A stretch of 64,000 bases of DNA from Erodium maritimum (GCA_963921825.1 OY997589.1:24325482-24389481); one strand, 5' to 3'. Counted from the stretch's first letter, positions 23,968 to 35,985 are shown. The notes: generated from the sequence alone by a model not told the origin. Numbers and translations: made by a program.

Positions 23968-26708
23968 TGTCACGCCCCAAATCCGGTTATCGCCCGGACC
24001 CGAGGCATGACGAGTAATAGAAGACAATAAATTAATAAATCAACATTTAGTTCCTGAAAATCTCGAATAAGAAACTCCAATCCACAAGGATCTAGTTTAA
24101 ACATGAATAACCCTCCGGGGGTGTAATAATAAATCTCCACAAAATCTGGTCCAACAGAAATAAAGATAAACACGAAGTCTCTATGGACACCCACACCGAG
24201 AAGCTCCCGAGCCTCTACTCCTCTATCAAGCCTGTAAACACAACAATAAACTCGTAGGGGTGAGCTTGCGCTTAGTAGGGAAAACACATAACAAGATGGA
24301 CCTTCAACTCAATAAGATCAATCAACAAGTCAACCAAAAACATCTTAACAAACACAGGTAATAGATAAATCAACCAATGCCGTGGCACATGAAGTCTCCA
24401 CCCTCCGATCCACATGATGTGTCCTCTCGGATTTTCCCTCAAATCCAGAGGAGACGCATAACATTGAGGCGACCGGAAACAACCCTTCGGGGCGCTTATC
24501 ATCGGGATTCTCAGAAACGTCTCCAAGGGATTTTATGTCCTCGGGAACCAAGGTATTACTCCCATAGGGGGCATACACTTGGACAATTTAATAATAAGTA
24601 GGTAATAATTGAATAACGCACTCAACCGAAAACGAAATAATACAAGCTCAACCACCACCAATTCAATTCCACACAAGGCTCACACATCACCAATTCACCA
24701 CAACAAGCAGTACACGAAACACGCAAACATAGTACACCAATCACACAATCCCAACTTACCGTTCACTTACCAATTTCGAACCACCGGGGCATCGATCACC
24801 TGATTGCACCGCTCGGTACAACCAGTCATACTCGATGCTCCAAACAACCATTCGAGTAAATCAAGTAATCATTCGAATACAATCAACGAGCAAGTACGAG
24901 TGTAATCAACTGATCGTAAAAACCTTCAAAGAGCATTCACACATGCAATTCCACTAGTTTCATTAGACTCTTTGGCCTATCCACTAAGCAATCAACAACC
25001 AAGCATGTGATCCTAACACGCAACTAATCCGAGGGCTTTGCCAAGGCTCCTCTACCAGACAATCAATTCCCAAGTATTGAAAGCGAATTACATTAGTGAA
25101 TGACATCCTAATCGGTCACCACAAGACACTTCCGGTTATTAGTAATTGAAAGACGATTATGCTAGTTATTCGCATCCTATAGGCATTTCTAGGACCTTTT
25201 CCGATGTTATTACCCTAACGTGCATACTAAACATCATAAACGAGAGGTTAAGGCTTTCCCTACCTCGAGGTCTTCCTGTCAACACTCTGACGAAAAGCCC
25301 GGTGGTCACCTCTCTGTTCTTCACTCGGGTCCCGGCGTGATAAAAGCTCCTCTAACTCGTGTCCACGTTCTTCCTCCTTTCCTAGCTTGGTTCCAAGGTT
25401 TTGAACCACCAAAAGAACACAAATTAGATTCCTCAACCAAGTGTTCTTCTCCTCAAAACACACAACAATGCTCAGAAATGGATCAAGGTTTGATGAGGAA
25501 AAGTGGGAATCAAATTGAGCTAAAAAGAAGGGTTTTGGGCTCTGGGGATCTGATCCGGAATGCCAAACGGACCGTGTGGCTTGCCGTGCCGGAACATGGC
25601 ACGGACCCTGTCACAGGCCGGCCCGGAATCCAGAACGGAACACGACACAGACCGGCCCGGTGAGCGACACGGACCGTATCAGGTCCCGTGCCGGACTCCC
25701 GCCCGTTCTGTACTGGGTGCCGTGCCGGTACCAGGCCCGTTCCGTGCCGGGTGCCGTGCCGGTACCAGGCACGTTCTGTGCGGCCTACCGTGGCGGTACC
25801 TGGCCCAGTCCGGGTCAGTTTCCGTATCAGACCTGACCAGCTCCTTCCCCTTTCTTCCCCAACTCGAATTTCACGAAAATCCCAACACAAACTCCATTTC
25901 TAAACTCTCCTAGCTCCAAAATAATCCACCAAAGATACCCAGCAACTACACTCTCAATGGGTTCATCAAACTTCAACCAAAACTCAATCCAACAACCTAC
26001 TTCACTACTTCTTCTCCAAGCAATCAATCAAAAAGCAAGTTCTTCAACTTTTAAGCCAAAACCCACAAAACCCATAGATTGGAAGTGGAAGAAATGGAGA
26101 GTTGAGAGCATCCTTACCTCTAGATAGTTGAGATGGAGAAGATGGAGTGAAAATGAAGGCAAAAGGACCAAGAACAAGCTTCAAAATCCAAGCTTCCTTC
26201 TCTATCTTCTTCCTCAAGAAAGTGAGCTCCTCCTCTCCTCTCTCTTGTGATTTTTGGCTGAAACAACAACAAATGGGCTGAATTGTTGCTCTCTTTCCTT
26301 TAAATGACCTAAAATGTCAATTTACTCAAAAGCCCTTAAGGTCTTATCCCTTTAAAGGTAACTTAGGAGGGTATAAGGGTCATTTGGAGCCCCAAATCTC
26401 ATCCTCCAAGCCAAGCATGACAAGTGTCATGTGAGGTCACTCCTATTTAATAATTTTCAAGCTTTCCAAGATTTATCGACAAATAACCGATATTAAGCCC
26501 GAGTTTGACCGACAGTTGACTTTAACAATATTACAGTCAAACTGAAGGGAACGACCCAACTAAGCTAACCGTGCTAATGGCTAAGCTTTTTGGGCCCCGG
26601 AAAGGTCCCGACTGACTTTCCGAGTCATCGGTTGACTTTTCCGGCCGAAAGTCAAACTTAGCTAGGATTCACCGGTTTTACCGGGATCGACCGGGGGCGG
26701 GTCTTACA
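23968..26708 (-). mobile_element. 5' LTR of gypsy element G2
   Basis: The 2741-bp LTR starts TGTCACGCCCC and ends CGGGTCTTACA on the plus strand. It is followed directly by tgcat and the resumed outer LTR. The other TSD copy was lost with the 3' end of the element. Inside, 25550-25830 is a GC-rich block of ccgtgccgg/ggcccg repeats that gives spurious frames on both strands. Confidence 0.85.
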
Positions 26709-28189
26709 TGCATACTAGACCCGTCGGTTATCAATACTTGAAAGATGGTTATTCTAGTTATTCACATCGTATATGCATCTCTAGGACCTTTCCGATTTTA
26801 TTAACCTAAAAGGCATACTAAGTATTAAAGTGCACGAGGAGTTTAGTACTTTTCCTACCTCGAGGTCTTCCTCTAACAATACTCTTAGCTGCTGACGACC
26901 GGGCCAACTCCGTCTTCTCGGTCGAAGTCCAATCTGGGTTTTTAACAGTTCAAACTTACGATCAGATCAAGTAAGGCCCAAAGTAAAATCAATACGTTGC
27001 CTTTTAAACTTGAACGGGATAAAAGTGGGCTTAAACGACGAATCGGGCTCGAGTACCCGAGCCCCGACCACAAAACCCGGTGTACGTTTCTCGAGGCACG
27101 AGTTTCGAGACGCGGTTCCCGAGGTATGGGCTCCGTGGCACGAATCCTGAGACACCCGATTCAGCGTTTCACTTTGTCCCGTTCTAGGTCCGATTCACAG
27201 TCCAGTTTATTCGACCAAGGTTCGTTAAACAAACAAAATTATCGTCTTAAACCAAAACTGGTTTTAATCCTTCTATTTCAAATCCTTTTCTTTTTTTATT
27301 AAATCTTTAGTTTCATTTCTTTTTTTTTTTGTTTCGACAGTTTCTGTTCCTCAGAACGATCAGATCCAAAAGAAACGATACTTCCACAGTTCAGATCCAA
27401 AAAGCACATGGTTTCAACAGAGCCCAGATCCAAGATAAACGCTCGGGAACAAGGAAAAAGGGAGAAGATGTGTTCGGTTAGAAACGCCAGCGACCATCGG
27501 CGGTGATAAAGCCGACCAAGGACTCACGGTGGTAGCTCACCATAGGAAAGAAGAGGAGACGGACGGCGGGGTTGCAGCCGTGGAGGCGGTGGGGTACTGT
27601 GGGTCTCCGCTTCAGATCTGCGCAAAGCCGGAGAGGATCTGGACGAGGACTCTCCGATGGCGAGGCGGCGCGAGACGGTGGGGGAAGAGGAAGCTCGAAG
27701 ACGGGGCGTGAGAGGATGCCGGAGCTGGAGGTCGGGTTTGGTCGGCGTCGTTGACTGGAAGAGGAGATGAGGTCCGGGCGGTGGCGAGTCGCGAGAGAAG
27801 AGAGAGGTCGGTTGAGGACTGGACGGAGAGGGTTCGCCATGGGAGAGGGCGATGCGGGCGTTTCGAAGGAGAAGGGCGAAGAGGAAGTCGGGATCGAGGG
27901 GATCGAGAGGGCCGAAGAAGAAGACGATGCGAAAAATGGGTTCTGAAACCCTAAATTTGAGCTTAAGTACTACGGGCTTGGGCCGGGTCGAAGTCTTGGG
28001 CCAGGTCCGCGGATCGGGCCTGGTCTGCCCGGTCCAGCCCAAATGTTGTTTTTTTATATTACTTTTTTTTTGTTTTTCTTTTCTTTTTTTTTTGAAGTCG
28101 ATCCAATCTTCCCACTCGATTTCCACCCACGACATTGCAATACGATCAAATTAATAATTTACTTCCTTTTAATTTAGCCGGTCTTTACA

Positions 28190-28420
28190 CATCCCCATTT
28201 TGTTTTTCTTTAAGAATCCAAGGTAGTTTCCTTCTTATATTAGAAGTTGTGGTTTTTTGGTAATTGGGAACATGCCTTCTCTCCTGCTGAATGAGCTTCT
28301 GGTGGTTTTGGAAACCTAAAGTTGTTTCAGTGTTCTGATGTTATTCTTTTGAAGAATGTTATTTTTCGGTGGTGGGGTATTTTCTGCATTCATTCTCCCT
28401 CCTAAGCATCAGTTCTGGTC
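28190..28420 (+). pseudogene. LINE ORF2 endonuclease, continued
   Basis: After the catcc TSD the forward frame reads PHFVFL, a stop, then ESKVV, matching the plant LINE endonuclease motif P-D-x-L-F-L-Q-E-T/S-K with Gln changed to a stop. WFFGNWEHAFSPAE follows. This continues the piece ending at 19510. Homology fades after about 28420. Confidence 0.6.
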
Positions 28421-28930
28421 GGATGGATGGTTTGTGTCCTCGTCGTTGGAGAATTAGTTGGCTGAGGCTTGCTCAATTCGTTTTCAACCTTTGTGGACTG
28501 ACATTTTTGTCCGGCTGCCTGTTTGGTTTGATGGTTTTATTGTTGTTTCGAAGTACTTATGTTCTTTTTCTTGGTTCACTTGCTTGGTTTCTTGTAGTGC
28601 AAGAAAATCTCGTTTTACTTATTTTTTTAGTATTCTCAGAATTGGCCTCTTTGGTTTGGTATTTTACCTTCATTCTACTCCTCGTTTTAGTATGATGAAT
28701 TTTCCCCTCGATATAAAAAAGGACCTCACCACGGTTGGAGAAGCATCCTGAGGTGTTGAACGCATGGAAAACACCACAGACCACGTGACGTCGCGGTTGA
28801 GTCGAGTTCCCGAGGGGTCACAATATTTTTTTTCCGAACATCAGAAATAAAAGGCTCAATCCCCTTCTGGTTCTTATCCTCCGGCTGGATCCTCACGAAG
28901 GAAAAAAACGGTTGTACAAGTTCTCCTAAA
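28421..28930. other. No recognisable gene
   Basis: The sequence is AT-rich with two overlapping forward frames of about 100 codons that look hydrophobic and low in complexity. I see no motif. From about 28935 the sequence matches the 3' flank of the second dioxygenase copy (from about 61172), so the dioxygenase 3' UTR probably begins there. Confidence 0.4.
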
Positions 28931-29033
28931 AATCTTTCAGAGTAGTTTATTTAGTAGAGTAGTTAATGAAAAGAGAATTTAAGGTACAAGCAACTAAAAC
29001 CAGTATGCCACTTCTGTTGCCGGAGATGGGATT

Positions 29034-29291
29034 TCACAGCTTCAATTGTTCAAGTGCAGATACTCCGTCCAATCCTTTGTTGTAGTAGTGTGCAACAAAG
29101 TCTTTCATGGTTGTTTTCCTGTAAACTGGGGGACTTTCTTCTGATACCAATTCCTCAATTGGCTCGTAAAGCCTTGTGCTGCACTCTGGCTCCAGGTGCG
29201 TTCTGAAAAATGATGCCACGGATATTCTTGGACCCTCCCTTTTGGCAAGCACTCTGTGATTCACGCTAACCAGCCTCCCATTTGATATTAG
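29034..29291 (-). CDS. Dioxygenase copy 1, exon 3
   Basis: Starts after GTGCAG and encodes residues 288-372 up to TGA, including VNHRV with the distal His and [10 protein letters not shown] with the 2OG-binding Arg and Ser. Confidence 0.93.
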   Translation of the reverse strand, partial: LISNGRLVSVNHRVLAKREGPRISVASFFRTHLEPECSTRLYEPIEELVSEESPPVYRKTTMKDFVAHYYNKGLDGVSALEQLKL

Positions 29292-32200
29292 CTGCACCAC
29301 AAACACACACCAAATTATTCAACTTGTCACAATAAAGTACATCTTACTCAAGATTTGTTGATGAGATTAAGATTTCTCATTTTCCATGATTGTACTCAGA
29401 ATCAATTACTTGCCTGTAACATGTCACCAAGGTTGATAACCAGAGCTCCATGGATAGGTGTGACGTCGATCCATTGGTGGTCATGGAGGACCTGGAGGCC
29501 ACCAATTTGGTCCTGCAGGAGCACCGTGAGGAAGCTACTATCAGAGTGGTTGGTTGTCCCTATGGTCCGTTCCGGCTCCGGGCACGCAGGATAGTAATGG
29601 CCTATCCAGAAAAGCCCATCCGCACATCCCATTTCTTCAAAGCGCTTCCTCTCCAGCCCTAGAGCTTCCGACAACAATTCGAACAGAGTACGTCCTAGTC
29701 TCATTACTTTCTCCGAGTATTCCATCAATATATCTCTGTGAGTACATCCAAATCAAATTATTCCTTAGTATCACTGTCTATCTATGCCTTAGTATAAAAA
29801 GGTCACGCTCGGTTAGGATCACCAAAACAAAGTTCAAAACAGATTAGGACCCATGGTTTCTCCTTTAAACAACTTAAATGGTGTGTCGAAGAGTTAGCAA
29901 TATTATATGGACACATTTTTTTAATCAAAAAATCATATTTAAATTAAACTCTCTCAAAGAGGAAGAGGAGTACAACGAAGAGTAAAGGTACAAACTACTC
30001 AATGAAAAAGAACAACCCACCACAAGAGGATTATATCACCTAAAAAACCAACAACCAACAAAGATTCGAAACCACACCGCTTCACACAAGAAGCCACCAA
30101 GAAGACTGACAAAGAGTGACACCTAAAATATGGTCTAATACCCAAATATAACAATCATGAAGCGCTAATTGAGAAAAAAACAGGATCTACCGCGATCCAT
30201 ATTTGACAGACTTGAAGCACATAGAGAAAAGACCAGACGCTGGACACTTGATCCGACTGCTTCTAATTAGGGCATTGTTGAATATAATACCATCTCCAAT
30301 GGTAAACCACAACACAATGGTTTTGGGTAGTGGTTTGGGCATATTTGGTTTTCTCTCTCCTCCAAACCACTGCCTCCTACCACTACACCCCTAATGGCAA
30401 AACACTAGTAATGGTTTGGAGCCATGATTTGTACTTTCAATATTTAAAAAATCACCCCAAAAATAACTACTATTTTTATTTATGCCAAATATGAAATACA
30501 TTATATTATTATACTACTCTAATTGTTGGCACCATCTCTAAATTTAACCCACATGTGTCCAACGAGGTCGGCATGGAAACTTTTATGAACATCCTGATCC
30601 CGGATCCTTCCTCTATGCCCCATGATACTATCCAAGTTCACCGTTGGTGGTGGTCCTCCACGGGTCGCTGGGTCCGGGACACCAATATCTACAAACAGAT
30701 CTGTGGGGTACGGCCTCCGTTGATCCTCAACAATGATGTTATGCAGGATAATACAACAAGTCTTGATGATTGTGAGTGAGTTCCTATCCCACATTCGGAT
30801 CGGACAAGTGACGATGTGAAAGCGAGACTGTAGAACTCCAAATGCTCGTTCAATATCCTTCTTCCACCCTTCTTGTACTCTAGCAAAGCACTTTTACTTT
30901 GTCGTTAATTTAGTACTGGTATTGTGTTCACAAATGTAGCCCAAGCCTCGAAGGGGTTGTGTATTCGTTGTCGTTGACCTTGAACTTCACATTTAGAGCA
31001 AGCCTCGAAGGGTCTGGTGAAACAATGTAGACCTATTGAGCATGTTGATGTCGTTTTTGGAGCTAGGTGTTCCGAAAAAGGAGTGTCGTATCCATAGGTC
31101 TTGGGAGGCAACGACTTCCAGCATTACTATGGGACGTTCTCGTGGTCCCTGCTTGAGAATTGCGCACCCCATTCCATATGATAGTTCTTCCAATCCCGGT
31201 GCATGCAATCGAGACTCCCTATCATCCCCGAAAATCCGCGCAATTCCTTGATTCTAACAAATGATGGGTATCTTCCTAGGTCGGGCGTCGTAGACATGTC
31301 CGCCCAAAAATCTTGATGACACCGATGCAAAACTTCTTGACACATTCCAAAGTAGTGCTCTCCTCCATTCCCAAATACTCGTCAACAAAATTGGCGGACC
31401 TCCAAAATAGAGCTGACGAAGTGCTACCGTGCACTTCTAGTGTAGAGAGAATCCGTGCTTCCCGGTAGTATCTTTTTGTGGATGGAAGTACGCGTACTGG
31501 TCACTCAATGCATTCACGATTCGTAGGAACAATTCCCTCGACATCCGGAACCATCGCCGAAATTGTTGGTCGATTTACACCGGAGTAGGTGCAAAGTAGT
31601 CAGCAATCAAGCAGTTGTTTCTTTCGTCTCGATTGCGCTATACCACTCTCCGCTTTAGTGGCGCCGACGAGGTTGAACCCTCAGCCTCATCTTCTGCCCT
31701 TTGATGTATACTTCTCAAAAGTTGGTTCTGAATTCGTTGCGCCATTGTTGTAGCCACCCTTGTCATCATTTCTTCTATTTCTTGAAGAGTCATTTTATCT
31801 AACTCCGCCAACGTTGAAAAACAACCCATCGATAAAAAAAAATTAGAGAACGAAGTTTGAGAGAGAAGAAGATGAAGGACAAAGTGTAGTGTAGAAGAAA
31901 TGTGTGAATTTGGGGTAGTGGCGGTTTTGTATTTGTAGGAAAATTTTAGTTTTTTTTTAATTCTAGCATCGCCACGTGTCGGCATGGGATAGGCCCGCCG
32001 ACTAGCCGTTAGGCCAACGACGACACATCGCTTCACTGTAGGATTCTGAGGCGATAGTCTGCGACAACTGTCCAAACCACGGCTCCCGCGACGACTAGCC
32101 GTGGCTGCGAGCCGTGGTAGGACCTGCGACGGCACGCAAACTTCAGTGATGAGACGACCGCTAAAGGTGCTCTAAGTGAGTGTTCTGTATAAATCAAAAA

Positions 32201-35200
32201 CATGATGGGTCTATTGATTTTTACAAGGCCCGGCTGGTTGCCTAAAGTTTTAAGCATATGTCGGGTTAGGACTTCCGTGAGACTTTTAGTTTGGTGGTTA
32301 GACCAGTTAGTGTAAGCATTCCCATTATTATTACTTTCCATAATGGTTGGTCATTGAAACACCATAACATCAAATATGCTTTCCTCAAAGTTCCCTTTAT
32401 GAGCATGTTTACATGCGCAACCACCTAGTTACCTTGATAATGTTGCTCTTGTTCATGTCTACAAACTGAGGAAATCTATGGCCCTAGTACGTTCCGCTTA
32501 CTTGGTAAACGAGGATTCCCATGTTCTTTTATTTCTTAGGGTTGTCAACCTGATTATAGATGCTTCACTATTTATTCTTCGTTCAAACTTAACGATACCC
32601 CACTGATTGGTCTATTTTGATGATATAATTATAATAGGTAACTCAAATATAGTTATTGATTCACTCGTTTGCAAGCTGTCCGATAAACTCTTCTTAAGGG
32701 TCTTGGACCTCCCCATTATTTCCTTAGGGTTAAGTGTTAGGCCTCTTTTTATCCCAGCATCAATATGTAATAAATTTGTTGGCAAGGGCATAAATGTAGG
32801 ATGGCAAACTAGACGCAACACCTATAGTGTCCTCGGTCATCTTGATTAACAATAGATGATCTATCCTTCCTTCAGTCCCCTGATTACAAAATGTTTGTTA
32901 GAAGCTTGCAATATTTGACCTTAACACGGCTAGATGTTGCATATATTGTCAACAAATTGTCTCAATTTTTGTATTCACGTACAAGGGATCACTTGAAGGA
33001 TTTCAAACACCTTCTCACAGAATCGATTGATCAAGGATTTTTATTTCCGCTAAATCGCCATTGCATCTTCACGGTTTCTCTGATGCTAATTAGGTAGGAG
33101 AGGATGGGTGCATTTGTTGTGTTGCAAGGTAAATCGACAGACTAGTGGCTAGTAAAGAGGTTTTTCGGGGTTGTGGGTTGATGTTTTTTACTGCTTTGTT
33201 GTATTTCGCCATTATATTGTTTTTTTATAAGCTCGAAAGTTTTATTAAAACTAATTCCAGTTCCAAGAAGAAAAAGGGAAAGGAAAACAACCATAACAAG
33301 GGAGCTCTGAATAGAGCTGAGCGTCCAAAACCCACCAAAAGAAGGGAGATGCGGAAACAAACCGAAATAAAAACCCATAAACAAAACGAGAACAAAAAAA
33401 ACCCTAGTCAAACTCGAGGCTTGGATTTAACAGTATAAAAATCCTCTAAAAACTTAGGAGGCCGACTTTGTCGTTTCGAAGGTTTGAGGAGGGTATCCTT
33501 CCAAGGACAGGTCACAATAGGAGCAGTTGACTCAGCGTCAATGTTGGGTTCGAAACCAATAGAAGCCAACGACCCAACTTGCGACCCAACAGGTTCATGT
33601 CCAAGCACAGGTCCAGCCTGTAACTCCGTCGCACTATCGATGTTCATAATTTGTCGGGCAATAGCTACAATCAGCACATACCCATTCACAGTAAAACCAT
33701 TCAACCCTTCAACAACTGAGGCAACTTTAGTCTTTGATTTGAAACGCACAAAACCGAAGTATCGACCAAGTCGATTTGATTGCTTCGAAACAAAGACATG
33801 AAGAATCTCACCATAGGCTAGAAAGAAAATTTTCACCCAAGCCCCCGTTGACTGATCCGGAAGATTGCAAACGTAAATTTTATCTTCAATAAGCCTTGAT
33901 CGGACGATCGAGTGAAACTGCACCTCAAGACTAGAACATGACTGCAGGACCTCTAGTTTCTTCGTCTCGTTGACCGGAAAAACCAAGCCTTATGAAGAAA
34001 AAATAGTGGGGCTGGAAAATGGGACCTTTGTTTGAAAGCCCACTCTCACTAAGCGTTCTTGTACTGCATGTTCGAGAATCACAGTCGGTTGAGTTAGTTG
34101 CAAGTTTTTTCCAAACACCTCTTTATGAGGCCCATCCGCAACACAAGTTGCAAGCCCATCCACAAAGGGTTGAGACCCTTTTTACGTCTGTAACGAAATC
34201 ACAGCCAATTAAAGCGTTAAAATCGACAGCGGGATCAAATCTTCCTCTTATTCGACATTCAAGCCCGAGATCGGAGGAACTGATTCGGCTGCAGAGGGGG
34301 CAATGAGATCGCGATGATCTCGCTCACTTATCGCGAGATTTGGCTGCGAGACTTCCACCGGAGAATCAACGATGTCGGCTTGAATTTCCGGCCGAATAAC
34401 CTGCTCCGATATGTTCTCCCATCGGAGTTGTCGATTAAGGTTACCAAACACCTTCTGTACTGGAATTGGTTCTGACCCGACCTGCATGATCTTCGTACCC
34501 GTCTCCAGTGTGATACTCTGTTTCGCAACTACCTGAACAGGGGAGATCTGTGTGGCACCGGACATTCGAGAATTCTTTGAACCAGTCAAGGAAAAAACTG
34601 TAGAGAGTTTATAACCATTGTATTTAAACCCATTCAAAGAATCGATTGACATCGAAACAGATTCCTTGGATTTGAAATTGACGAAACCAAAGAAATAGCC
34701 TCTTAAGTTTTGTTTCTTGCGGACGATGGCCAAGACCACCTCTTTATATTGTTTGTTAGCTGACCGGATTGTGGCCGTGGATTCTTGGTTCCATATCTTC
34801 TTTTATTCTGTTTTTAGCAGGTCCTTCCAAGATTTGTCTTGGGTACTTTAGAGCTTTTATAAAACTTCCCTGATTAAAAAAATTGGACAGAAGATAAGAG
34901 GACTTCATTTTGACTCTGGCTACCTCATCTACCTCGAGTCTATATACTCATCTCGTAACCAACGGTTATCCTTGGAATCTATGATCCGTGTGTTCACATC
35001 TAGTATTGTAACGATTGAGATCAAAGGGGTAAGCAAATAAACAAAAATAGAAGTATACCTACAAATAGGAGGCAGGTCTAGAGGAGCAGGTGGATTCGGG
35101 GCCATGACGCAAGTCAACGAGTCTCTCCAATTAGCAGCAGATGACCGGAAAAGGTCGAAGTTGGTGTTGTAGATCACTTTCTTAGAATAATCACGCGTGT

Positions 35201-35597
35201 AGAGCTCCTTCTTGACCTCAGTGTCTTGCTCGTGAAACTTGCGCACCCCATCGACCATCGCATCCAAAACGGACGCTTCAATTCCATGGTTCACCACCTG
35301 GAAGAAACTCCATCTCTGCCCAGCATCTCTAACCTCATCAACGATCTTCTTACGTACGTTTTCATCAGAATCGAGCCCTCTCAGATCAATCACCGGAACG
35401 GATCTGCTCTTATTGAACTCGTCGCCGTGGCTGATGGTTGGGCTTTGATCGGAGAGGGTCGGGTGGACGAAGATCCGGGGAATCTTGGTAAGGCCAGAGT
35501 CAACGAGGCCTTTCACTCCAGCTTTTGTCTCATCAAAAGCCCTGAGCTCGTTGCCCCGGTCATAGCTGAGATCTTGATCACCTGACGAGCTCAACAT
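29034..35597 (-). CDS. 2-oxoglutarate/Fe(II)-dependent dioxygenase, ACC oxidase homolog-like (copy 1)
   Basis: Three exons on the reverse strand: 35597-35059, 29735-29414 and 29291-29034. Joined they give 372 residues, typical of this DOXC family. The non-haem dioxygenase N-domain starts near residue 66 ([20 protein letters not shown]). The iron ligands are H243 and D245 ([14 protein letters not shown]) and H299; R309-x-S311 binds 2-oxoglutarate. The family hydroxylates or desaturates small molecules in the cytosol; its members, despite the name, are not ethylene-forming ACC oxidases. The substrate here cannot be read from sequence. Intron 1 is 5323 bp and full of transposons; intron 2 is 122 bp with a GC donor. 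I found no lesion in the exons. A clear TATA box was not found upstream. Confidence 0.93.
29414..29735 (-). CDS. Dioxygenase copy 1, exon 2
   Basis: Starts after CTCACAG and encodes residues 180 (last base) to 287, including the H-x-D iron ligands. It ends ATGTTACAG followed by GCAAGT, a GC donor. Confidence 0.93.
29736..30284. other. Intron 1 sequence, 3' part
   Basis: AT-rich intron sequence beside exon 2 without a recognisable gene. The polypyrimidine-poor acceptor CTCACAG lies at the exon edge. The stretch 29920-30180 is A-rich and could be old LINE tail sequence, but I cannot place it in a family. Confidence 0.4.
30288..32172 (-). mobile_element. PIF/Harbinger transposon relic in dioxygenase intron 1
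   Basis: Imperfect terminal inverted repeats, taccatctccaatgg at the left and gagcacctttagcgg read inward from the right, are flanked by taa at 30285-30287 and 32173-32175, the usual three-base Harbinger TSD. Inside, reverse-strand pieces match the plant DDE transposase family: [40 protein letters not shown], and at 30519-30794 [19 protein letters not shown]. An N-terminal piece lies at 31638-31830. Frameshifts and stops split it, so it cannot move itself. Confidence 0.85.
32176..33135 (+). pseudogene. Degenerate copia reverse transcriptase fragment
   Basis: Forward-strand pieces match a Ty1/copia RT: a KTRLVAK-like segment near 32215, [20 protein letters not shown] (the YVDD box with Phe for Val, 32607-32670) and [20 protein letters not shown] (32891-32960). 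Stops and frame changes are frequent. It lies antisense in dioxygenase intron 1, without LTRs that I can see. Confidence 0.78.
33408..33986 (-). pseudogene. RRM-domain reading frame, unit 1 (LINE ORF1-like?)
   Basis: The 192-codon reverse frame has an RNA recognition motif: RNP2-like KIYVCNLP, then RNP1-like [17 protein letters not shown], and the end of the domain [16 protein letters not shown] Pro/Gly-rich tail follows. Plant LINEs of the BNR type have an ORF1 with an RRM, so this may be an ORF1 fragment. A retroposed host RRM gene is the alternative. It lies in sense orientation within dioxygenase intron 1. Confidence 0.6.
34248..34739 (-). pseudogene. RRM-domain reading frame, unit 2
   Basis: A 163-codon reverse frame carries the second half of an RRM ([16 protein letters not shown], then [15 protein letters not shown]) and a polar tail ending near a stop at 34248. 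It is clearly related to unit 1 (FGFV-F-KSK, LNGF, NGY) but diverged. The RNP2 half is not seen in frame upstream. The two units look like a diverged tandem pair or two related insertions. Confidence 0.55.
35059..35597 (-). CDS. Dioxygenase copy 1, exon 1
   Basis: Begins at the ATG ([20 protein letters not shown]) and ends after the first two bases of codon 180, before a GTATAC donor. It encodes the N-terminal domain with [20 protein letters not shown]. Confidence 0.92.
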
Positions 35598-35970
35598 TTT
35601 TCTTTCCCAATAGTATGTCTATAATAATCAAGTAATAAACAAGACGTTTTAAAAAAAGTGGTCACACTTACGGATATTTATCCTATGCCTAGCGTTTTTT
35701 TCAAAGATGAGTATTCATTATCTTTTTTTCAAACGGTGAAAGGTCTGTGCATGCAACTTCTACACTACAGACAAACATGCATCCTTTTCAGCCGGCTATT
35801 TTGACCACTAAGTATTAAGAGCATCCACAATGCTCACCGTCGGTATTGACGAAAAGATGTTGGAGGTGAGCATTAAAATATTAGTTTTTTTGTCCGCCGC
35901 AGCTCACCGTCTGTAGAAAATGCCAACAGCCTGTAGTGGGCTATGTTTTTACCGTCGGAGGTGTAAATTA
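35598..35970. promoter_or_regulatory. Upstream region of dioxygenase copy 1
   Basis: About 370 bp lies between the start codon and a LINE insertion, so the proximal promoter must be here if the gene is active. I see no convincing TATA box. At 35819-35835 gagcatccacaatgctc resembles a Harbinger/MITE terminus, but no matching second end was found. Confidence 0.4.
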
Positions 35971-35985
35971 GAATAATAATTAAAC

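Larger units (their letters stand above)
20491..26708 (-). mobile_element. 3'-truncated gypsy element G2
   Basis: In reverse orientation it contains a 5' LTR (26708-23968), primer site, leader, gag and protease, then stops within the start of reverse transcriptase at 20491-20495. Most of pol and the 3' LTR are absent. The junction shares tggac-like bases between pol and the outer LTR, as in microhomology-mediated deletion. The chromovirus-type sequence REFPEVFPEELSGLPPAREV marks the protease/RT boundary. Confidence 0.85.
19511..28189 (-). mobile_element. Gypsy LTR inserted in a LINE, itself carrying element G2
   Basis: The outer LTR starts TGTCACGCCCC at 19511 and ends CCGGTCTTTACA at 28189, flanked by catcc at 19506-19510 and 28190-28194. 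Its sequence occupies 19511-20495 and 26709-28189; between these lies element G2. Compared with the solo LTR at 9811-13061, roughly 400 bp of the outer LTR (equivalent to about 11219-11620) is missing at the G2 site, so a deletion accompanied or followed that insertion. Confidence 0.85.

Noticed and set aside
25510..25913. Overlapping long frames on both strands
   Set aside because: The block is a GC-rich run of ccgtgccgg/ggcccg repeats inside the G2 LTR, which keeps several frames open without coding signal.
28369..28751. Two hydrophobic forward frames as a membrane protein gene
   Set aside because: They overlap in different frames, are low in complexity, lack a conserved motif, and follow a decayed LINE endonuclease.
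35819..35970. MITE in the dioxygenase promoter
   Set aside because: Only one Harbinger-like terminus (gagcatccacaatgc) is visible; no opposite end or TSD was found.
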